Positions 39,969 through 44,742 of a stretch of DNA of 44,742 bases are shown here, in pieces. Position 1 is the stretch's first letter. Every line of letters begins with the position of its first letter. The DNA comes from a virus: positions 1 through 44,742 of the IMG/VR virus record IMGVR_UViG_3300022750_000021; one strand, given 5' to 3'. The notes beneath the pieces are model-generated. The model did no database searches. It saw nothing but the letters and a program-made list of their open reading frames with translations, and was not told the DNA's origin. The translations under genes were made by a program, and so were the position numbers.

Positions 39969-41771
39969 TTAAGCTGTGTTATCTTCTGCACCAAGTCCGC
40001 ACCAGTTTTGTCCATCATACTGTAGTGATATACGATCTTGTGCATGTGTAAGAGTAAAGTCTGCAGGAATCCTAATGTTACCTGGCGGCCCTTTCTTAAC
40101 AATTACATCCTGTGTAGAACTAGCGGCTGCCAAGATAAGCTCCTGCCCATCTACAACTCCACCATTAATTGTGGCTAGGTTGTCAGTAGCTGCAGCTCCT
40201 TCGTTAGCTACGCGGTAATAGGAGAAATCTCCAATTGTAATTGCATCTGCTGCGATCGTTCTTGTAGGCCCAACTGACCTAGCAAACCTACCAATTCCCC
40301 CATCTGTACGAAGTTGGAAAGTGATTGCCCCAGCCCAACGAAATTCTAGAACATCACTATTGCTAAGGTCCCGTCTAAAGCTCCAACCTGTAGTACTAGA
40401 TAGTGCGTTACCTGTACCAAACTGAATAGCAGGATCCCCACTACCACCGCTAGCTCCACCAAACTTAAGCCACGCGGATGTTCCATCAGCTGGGTTGCGC
40501 TCAGAAACTATTACACCTCCGCCCATAGCCATACCAGGGCAACCCATAATAATGAGCTGTCCAGACATTGCACCACCAAACGCAGGAAGCAGAAGACCTA
40601 CATCCCCAGCAAACCTACACATGCTAATCATTACATCAATGGTGTCAATGTTAGCTAGCCACTGCTTAGTTGCAGCAAACGTGGCGGACGAAAAGTTAGA
40701 TGTTTCAAATATACACTGGCTAAATGAAGCTTGAGAGGCAGCTCGGAGCTGGATTGGGTGGATAGCATAAGTACGAATACTACCCCCATGGAAATAGTGG
40801 CCATTGATATTGGCAGTTACAGCAGTTGTCATACCATCTATAAATATACATGCCCATGTATCAGCATTTGCATAGATCGTTGGAGCAGTTGCTAGTGAGC
40901 GTGCATGGTGATCCAATGTGAATATATCTAAACCGAATGTCATAGTGCCAGACATCCCACTAGATACGCCATCATTAGTTTGCGATCCAATAAGTGCAAG
41001 TCCATGCCTGCCCATGGTGGAACCGCCACGGAAAATTGTGTAATCTGGATCGTCTAAGCCAAGTACAGTTCTGATTGCTGTACCAGCTTTTGGATAGTAA
41101 CCAAAGACAACTACATCAACTATGAGATTCTGTGGGCAATCATCGAAGTAACTTCCCACTTGGTAGTTAGCACTATTCTCTGCACCATATGCAGTTAAAT
41201 TTCCATCTACATCATAGATATCTGTGTCATTTACAATTGCCATTTTTTCCATGCGCAGGCCAGTAATAGCAGTGCGTACGCTATACGTGAATGAAGCATA
41301 ATCATCTGTACGTTGAGTCACTGCAGTTGCGGTGCCTGTACCACGGAACATTACAACTGATCCTGGTAGCAAGTGTTTGTAGCCAGGACGCAAGAATCTC
41401 TTATCGTCGTTTGTTAGTGGAAATGGAGCAAGTTGTGGAGCACCTTCACCCTCCCAGTGGGTAAGCCTGTTATATCCATTGAACATGGAATACACGCCAC
41501 GAGGGAAATACAGTGTCTTACCAATAGAAGCTGCATATATATCAGCTTTTATGATAGCTGCAGTATCATCAGTAGTGTAGTTCCCTACAGCACCGAATCC
41601 TTTTACAGATACCCTACCGTCTCTTACAATAGATTGTAAGCTCTGAATTATGGAATCATCAGAGTCGTAAGTAAAATTTACGTAGGATGCCCCGGCTCTA
41701 GACTGCAAAAAGTTTCGTAGCCAGGTATCAGCAATCGTAATAACTGGTGCCCAAATACTGGAGCCTGCCAT
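39969..41771 (-). CDS. Tail spike with pectate-lyase-type beta-helix (600 aa)
   Basis: Start ATG 41771 (MAGSSIWAP) with GGAG spaced 7-8 nt; the longer frame has no better site. An N-terminal anchor with SSIWAPV is followed by VKGFGAVGNYTTDDTAAIIK and LYFPRGVYSM (about 53-95), the classic start of a pectate-lyase superfamily right-handed beta-helix. The middle is repetitive beta-sheet, and the C-terminal 100 residues are a separate Gly/Ala-rich beta domain (VDGQELILAAASSTQDVIV). Such spikes bind and often cleave capsule or O-antigen. Catalytic residues cannot be placed by eye. Confidence 0.8.
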   Translation of the reverse strand: MAGSSIWAPVITIADTWLRNFLQSRAGASYVNFTYDSDDSIIQSLQSIVRDGRVSVKGFGAVGNYTTDDTAAIIKADIYAASIGKTLYFPRGVYSMFNGYNRLTHWEGEGAPQLAPFPLTNDDKRFLRPGYKHLLPGSVVMFRGTGTATAVTQRTDDYASFTYSVRTAITGLRMEKMAIVNDTDIYDVDGNLTAYGAENSANYQVGSYFDDCPQNLIVDVVVFGYYPKAGTAIRTVLGLDDPDYTIFRGGSTMGRHGLALIGSQTNDGVSSGMSGTMTFGLDIFTLDHHARSLATAPTIYANADTWACIFIDGMTTAVTANINGHYFHGGSIRTYAIHPIQLRAASQASFSQCIFETSNFSSATFAATKQWLANIDTIDVMISMCRFAGDVGLLLPAFGGAMSGQLIIMGCPGMAMGGGVIVSERNPADGTSAWLKFGGASGGSGDPAIQFGTGNALSSTTGWSFRRDLSNSDVLEFRWAGAITFQLRTDGGIGRFARSVGPTRTIAADAITIGDFSYYRVANEGAAATDNLATINGGVVDGQELILAAASSTQDVIVKKGPPGNIRIPADFTLTHAQDRISLQYDGQNWCGLGAEDNTA

Positions 41772-41772
41772 A

Positions 41773-42108
41773 TCATGTCTCCTTCTTAGCATGATGTGCT
41801 AAGTCAAAATTGCCTGCACAAAAATCCTCTTCTGTAGGTAGCTTACGTCTAATTTGGACATCTTGGATTGCACGGTAAGCTAGAACTAATTGCTCCTGAG
41901 TTTTAATCTGGTTTGCAGTACACTCAGAATGCTGCTTATCTAATTTAGACATTCGCCAAATTAAAAATAGTATTAACACAAAAGGGGACAGACTCATAAA
42001 AGTCGTCCCCCATTCGTGAAAATCAGCAGCTGTAAATGATCCATTTATTCCTGCAAATGCCACAGTTACTATTCCTGTGGCGCTATTAATCTTTCCTGAA
42101 GGATCCAT
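41773..42108 (-). CDS. Membrane protein, possible holin (111 aa)
   Basis: One strong membrane helix MSLSPFVLILFLIWRM at about residues 38-53, preceded by a polar N-terminal part and followed by a charged helical tail (KLDKQHSECTANQIKTQEQL and on, coiled-coil like). The topology fits a one-helix holin or a small spanin-like protein, or a membrane-anchored accessory to the spike. It lies between adhesin and spike genes, away from the endolysin. Start ATG 42108 follows AGAGGAACTTACC. Holin function is unproven. Confidence 0.55.
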   Translation of the reverse strand: MDPSGKINSATGIVTVAFAGINGSFTAADFHEWGTTFMSLSPFVLILFLIWRMSKLDKQHSECTANQIKTQEQLVLAYRAIQDVQIRRKLPTEEDFCAGNFDLAHHAKKET

Positions 42109-42119
42109 GGTAAGTTCCT

Positions 42120-42986
42120 CTAGCGCAGCTCTTGCACGGTTAATACTAGATCACTGATTGTGATGTTACCTGCAACTGTACAAGCCATCCACAAGGTAAT
42201 TATATCACCATCCAGAAGCTGTACTTGGCCATGTGCAGCTAGGCCATAAATATTACCAGATACATCAAGTCTAACTCTAGGCCTGCGAACTAAACTAATA
42301 GCACCGTTTACTGCAAATTTAAATGCCACAGTATTGTTGGCTACTGAGGAACTTAAAGACGCCCACATTTCAATCTGGTATGCACCGTCTCTATCAATTG
42401 TAATAGAGTTTGTTTGCTGAGATACCCCACGATTTATACCACTGGGGATAGTATCCCACACGTTAATAATTTGCGTATAGTCTGTGTTACTTACCAGTGT
42501 GGCGTCTGCTGCAGCAAGTTTAGGGATAGCTGTGACACTATTAGTTATTGACCTGTTACCATAGTTTACTCCAGAAGCCCCAGCACGTAAGTCAATAAAG
42601 GTTACTGGCCAACTAGCGCCTTTTGGGCCATAGAAGTATGCGTTGCTTGCATCAATGTAGTAATCAATTGATGTACCTAATCCAGCAGATGGTGGCCCAA
42701 CTCCTTGATATATAACTGAAGCTGCACCAGCTGGTCCTGCTGGACCTATTGGACCCTGAGTTGAAGGCCCGGGCGGCCCTGCTGGACCTGCAACTCCAGC
42801 TCCTGTATCCCCCTTAGGTAGTGTGAAGTTAAGAATAGCTGCGGCTGGCGAGCCTACGTTTATAATCGTAGCTTGCGTTCCAGCAGCAGTAGTACTTACT
42901 GTACCGACCGCAATTGTGCCCGCTGGTCCAGGTGGACCTGGTGGTCCTGGAATTGCTCCCGGACTCCATATACTGGATTCACTCAT
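42120..42986 (-). CDS. Collagen-like tail adhesin (288 aa)
   Basis: N-terminal MSESSIWSPG anchor motif, then Gly-x-Pro/Pro-Gly collagen-like stretches (AIPGPPGPPGPAG at about 12-24, and GPAGPPGPSTQGPIGPAGPA near 65-88). A folded beta domain follows (about 100-288) with ITIDRDGAYQIEMWASLS and HGQVQLLDGDIITLWM, resembling the C1q/TNF-like jelly-roll of phage receptor-binding tips. Trimeric fibre with a host-binding head is the likely structure. It is placed before the membrane protein and spike. Start ATG 42986. Confidence 0.75.
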   Translation of the reverse strand: MSESSIWSPGAIPGPPGPPGPAGTIAVGTVSTTAAGTQATIINVGSPAAAILNFTLPKGDTGAGVAGPAGPPGPSTQGPIGPAGPAGAASVIYQGVGPPSAGLGTSIDYYIDASNAYFYGPKGASWPVTFIDLRAGASGVNYGNRSITNSVTAIPKLAAADATLVSNTDYTQIINVWDTIPSGINRGVSQQTNSITIDRDGAYQIEMWASLSSSVANNTVAFKFAVNGAISLVRRPRVRLDVSGNIYGLAAHGQVQLLDGDIITLWMACTVAGNITISDLVLTVQELR

Positions 42987-42997
42987 GTTAAGTCTCC

Positions 42998-43306
42998 TTA
43001 AGTAAGTGCACCAACATCAATGAGCACAGTAATGTTTTCATACGGAGAGTAGATCCAAATAGGAGATACCCTAGGTAATACAACATCATGGTACTCACAG
43101 ATTGGAGTACCAGTTAAGCCAGCCGCGTCATCTGCTGGAGCTGTGCTATGCACATAGATAGGCAAGCATCCCATGTTAGTGAATCTCATGTGCGTGCCAG
43201 CAAGCAGTGCAGTTGTCTTAAGTCTATTTGCAAATGTATTTAGCCGATCCCCAAATACTACCTGCACGGCGCTATTAACCACCGGAGTCCAAATTCCAAC
43301 ACTCAT
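42998..43306 (-). CDS. Unknown tail-cluster protein with IW-motif (102 aa)
   Basis: Begins MSVGIWTPVVNSAVQVVFG, sharing the N-terminal I-W-x-P motif with the next two fibre and spike genes. The rest is short beta strands (VVLPRVSPIWIYSPYENITV, then a VLIDVGAL end). Only 102 aa, so it may be a cut-down fibre or an adaptor using the same docking site. Start ATG 43306. No family recognised. Confidence 0.62.
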   Translation of the reverse strand: MSVGIWTPVVNSAVQVVFGDRLNTFANRLKTTALLAGTHMRFTNMGCLPIYVHSTAPADDAAGLTGTPICEYHDVVLPRVSPIWIYSPYENITVLIDVGALT

Positions 43307-43315
43307 GGCAAGTCC

Positions 43316-43915
43316 TCAAGTTAGCGGAACATCATCTACATAAGACAGTTTAAGCTCTGAGTATTGCTCAGCTGTAAGCTGGCCGTATTCATTAGCTTGC
43401 TCTGTAAACGAGATAGATTTAAAGATTACTCTGGATGCCTCGTAAATAATTACGTAGGGCATTTCCACTGCAATCCAAGAGTCAAATGCAGTTTCTGGTG
43501 TAACCACCGGATGCAGGTAACATCCAAACAAGACTTTATCCAATGCACAAGTTCCGCGCATCTGAATTAGCTGGCCAGCCATATAATACACATTAGTCTT
43601 AATGTAATTATAACTGTCGAGAGAGTTTTCAATTTGAATTGGAGTTAAGAACTGCCCAACATCTCCTTGAATATCCCCATTCCACAGCCTAAGATATTTA
43701 ATCTTTCTGAAGTTTGGTGCAACATCAGTTGGCAAGAAACTTTGCAGTATAAATGGCTCTGTAAACGCAACTGGCAGTTCGTGCAAATCTTTGTAGTAGT
43801 AGTCTGAGTGATGCGCCTTTAAAGTTGCCGCACGCACAGCACTTTCTATTCTAGTCTTTAAGTCTGGCCGCTTAGTAATTAAAATTACTTCATTTACAAG
43901 TTCTTGGAAATTCAT
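43316..43915 (-). CDS. Head-tail adaptor (199 aa)
   Basis: Start chosen at ATG 43915 (MNFQELVNEV) because GGAG lies 8 nt upstream; a longer frame with a GTG start has no site. Begins FQELVNEVILITKRPDL and contains IESAVRAATLKAHHSDYYYKD, a helical pattern with Asp-Tyr-Tyr seen in podovirus tail accessory/adaptor proteins (P22 gp4/T7 gp11-like). C-terminal region has Phe/Trp-rich helices and KSISFTEQANEYGQL. Located after the capsid genes, where adaptors usually lie. The call is from recall of the pattern. Confidence 0.6.
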   Translation of the reverse strand: MNFQELVNEVILITKRPDLKTRIESAVRAATLKAHHSDYYYKDLHELPVAFTEPFILQSFLPTDVAPNFRKIKYLRLWNGDIQGDVGQFLTPIQIENSLDSYNYIKTNVYYMAGQLIQMRGTCALDKVLFGCYLHPVVTPETAFDSWIAVEMPYVIIYEASRVIFKSISFTEQANEYGQLTAEQYSELKLSYVDDVPLT

Positions 43916-43932
43916 AGTGAGCACTCCAAATT

Positions 43933-44104
43933 GGCGCTTCTAGTCCTTGGGAGCTAACCCGCTCCAGCTAGCTTACTTCAGTCGCATCCCAAGTCAAGCA
44001 GCCGCTACGGGACTTCGTCCCTGCGCTAGACTGCTGTGACTTGTGAGCCTGGCGACTTCGACGCTTAGCTTTTGCGGTCAGCCCCCTTGCGGCCTAGGCG
44101 CGCC
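43933..44104 (-). ncRNA. Structured RNA family, copy D (between 155-aa gene and adaptor gene)
   Basis: Minus strand. Closing helix GGCGC/GCGCC (44100-44104/43933-43937) with CTAG/CTAG continuation; second helix AGTCGC/GCGACT (44052-44057/43980-43985); third helix AAGTCA..GCAG/CTGC..TGACTT (about 44031-44042/43991-44001), tip GGGAC/GTCCC hairpin, 3' hairpin GGAGC/GCTCC. Shared strings: GCTGACCG, AGCGTCGAA, CTAGCGCAG, GAAGTAAGCTAG, GAGCGGG. It is co-directional with late transcription. The island is clearly more GC-rich than the genes around it. Confidence 0.82.
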
Positions 44105-44118
44105 GAACGCCTAATAAC

Positions 44119-44586
44119 TCACTGTGCTTGTTTAAGGGCATTGAGTTTAGCAAGTGGACTTTGGTCAGCGCCCAGCTTAAGTGCTTCCAGCTGTGCATCC
44201 TTAGTGGCTTGTTGCTCAGCAGTAAGTGTTTCTGCACCTACGATATCTGTGGTACTGGCTGCGGAAGCCTGTAAAGCTTGCGTGCCACCACCATCATAAG
44301 TACCGCCATCAACTAGCTTACCTTGGGCAGCAAGTTCAGCCAAGTGCTCTTCCCGGAACTTCTTCTTAAGCTGGTCCATCGGACTTGCGAATTCTGTATC
44401 AATCTCGTGCTCATTGGAATCTACATAGATACCAAACTCACCCTCTTCAGCAGCTTGCATAAGCTCTGCAGCTAGGGCAGCCTTCTCGGTCCAGAACTTA
44501 CCGCTAATAAAGGGGACTACAGCGCCACTTTTAAGTGCGACGTTTACATTACCGTGTTGGTTTTTAAATACAGTTACGATAGCCAT
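44119..44586 (-). CDS. Unknown capsid-adjacent protein, 155 aa
   Basis: Follows the capsid gene in the late block. Starts ATG 44586 (MAIVTVFKNQHG). N-terminal beta-like region, then acidic and helical (FASPMDQLKKKFREEHLAEL), a Gly/Ala-rich stretch and a helical C-terminus ending SPLAKLNALKQAQ. The two S-P-x-x-x-L helices resemble peptides at the ends of the helicase and other early proteins. Possible head-tail or capsid-interacting protein; no family recognised. Confidence 0.65.
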   Translation of the reverse strand: MAIVTVFKNQHGNVNVALKSGAVVPFISGKFWTEKAALAAELMQAAEEGEFGIYVDSNEHEIDTEFASPMDQLKKKFREEHLAELAAQGKLVDGGTYDGGGTQALQASAASTTDIVGAETLTAEQQATKDAQLEALKLGADQSPLAKLNALKQAQ

Positions 44587-44614
44587 GGGAGTATTTCCTA
44601 CTTGGAATATTGAG

Positions 44615-44643
44615 ACGCCTCCGGGCGATGTGCCTAGAGGCGT
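44615..44643 (-). promoter_or_regulatory. GC-rich hairpin between capsid and 155-aa gene
   Basis: ACGCCTC (44615-44621) and GAGGCGT (44637-44643) form a perfect 7-bp stem with an inner GGC/GCC extension. There is no T-run after it on the minus strand, so it may stabilise or process the capsid mRNA 3' end, or slow polymerase, rather than terminate cleanly. Confidence 0.55.
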
Positions 44644-44660
44644 TGCTTAAACAACATTAC

Positions 44661-44742
44661 TTAGGCCGCTGCAGTCAGGCCAGTAATAATTGCGTTAGCT
44701 GGAGGGTTACGGATTTCGGTGGTAGCTTCTGTCAGCAGCGAA
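44661..44742 (-). CDS. Major capsid protein, C-terminal 26 residues (5' part off this edge)
   Basis: Minus-strand frame entering from the right edge and stopping at TAA 44661-44663: SLLTEATTEIRNPPANAIIT and a short Gly/Leu/Ala tail. This resembles the usual C-terminus of DUF5309-type capsid proteins (E-x-T-x-E-x-R-N-x-x-A-x-A-x-I-x-G-L). Its codon bias matches the 5' fragment at 1-1144, and its place on the same strand continues that frame across the window ends if the genome is circular. Joining the ends directly leaves two bases instead of three at the junction, so one base seems to be missing. Confidence 0.75.
   Translation of the reverse strand, partial: SLLTEATTEIRNPPANAIITGLTAAA

Noticed and set aside
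1-44742. Prophage with integration functions
   Set aside because: No integrase, excisionase, repressor or attachment site was recognised in the apparently complete gene set.

Overview
The window reads as an essentially complete genome of a short-tailed (podovirus-type) tailed phage. It carries small and large terminase, portal, scaffold, capsid, a fibre/spike cluster and three very large or glycine/alanine-rich genes of the internal (ejection) protein type. It has its own family A DNA polymerase and recombination genes, and no integrase, repressor or RNA polymerase was recognised, so it is probably strictly lytic. The major capsid gene is cut by both window ends: its first 381 codons leave at position 1 and its last 26 codons enter at position 44742 on the same strand. 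The molecule is therefore probably circular or circularly permuted at about 44.7 kb. One base is missing for an in-frame join. The host cannot be named. Shine-Dalgarno sites and sigma70-type promoters fit a proteobacterium, and the abundance of CTAG argues against a typical enterobacterial phage.

Layout. Minus strand, positions 7147 to 1 and then 44742 to 28131, is one late block read in this order: small terminase, large terminase, portal, small coiled-coil protein, scaffold, head-fibre-like protein, capsid, a 155-aa protein, head-tail adaptor, small IW-motif protein, collagen-like adhesin, membrane protein, pectate-lyase-fold spike, beta-propeller-like tail protein, two paralogous virion proteins, M15 peptidase endolysin, DUF1353 protein, and internal proteins of 397, 572 and 1613 aa. 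Plus strand, 7471 to 27845, is the early/replication block. Small unknown genes lead into a RecD-like helicase, dUTPase, Cas4/RecB-like nuclease, Sak4-like recombinase with a likely SSB, DNA polymerase, helicase-type ATPase, DUF6378 protein and DEDD exonuclease. The block ends with an Acb2-type anti-CBASS cyclic-nucleotide sponge and a strong bidirectional terminator.

The most unusual content is non-coding. Four GC-rich intergenic islands (6211-6365 minus, 10753-10942 minus, 27947-28129 plus, 43933-44104 minus) are diverged copies of one structured RNA. They share short invariant strings, and at least three helices are kept by compensatory changes across all four copies. One copy lies antisense to the early genes around it. 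Separately, 16203-16826 is about 620 nt of gene-free, hairpin-rich sequence with two tRNA-like T-arms, ending in an intrinsic terminator. At 9481-9941 there is a large imperfect inverted repeat with GTGACG/CGTCAC iterations, strand-asymmetric C-rich and G-rich tracts and a canonical G-quadruplex motif, which is the best candidate for a replication origin.

Other unusual coding content: a 92-aa membrane protein frame lies wholly inside another early gene (18026-18304). A paralogous pair (8461-9117 and 15594-16202) is driven by promoters of matching design with inverted repeats at the -10 box. Short peptide motifs recur at the termini of otherwise unrelated proteins. A composition change falls inside the DNA polymerase gene. 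All calls come from reading the sequence by eye without database searches; coordinates of RNA elements may be off by a few bases.
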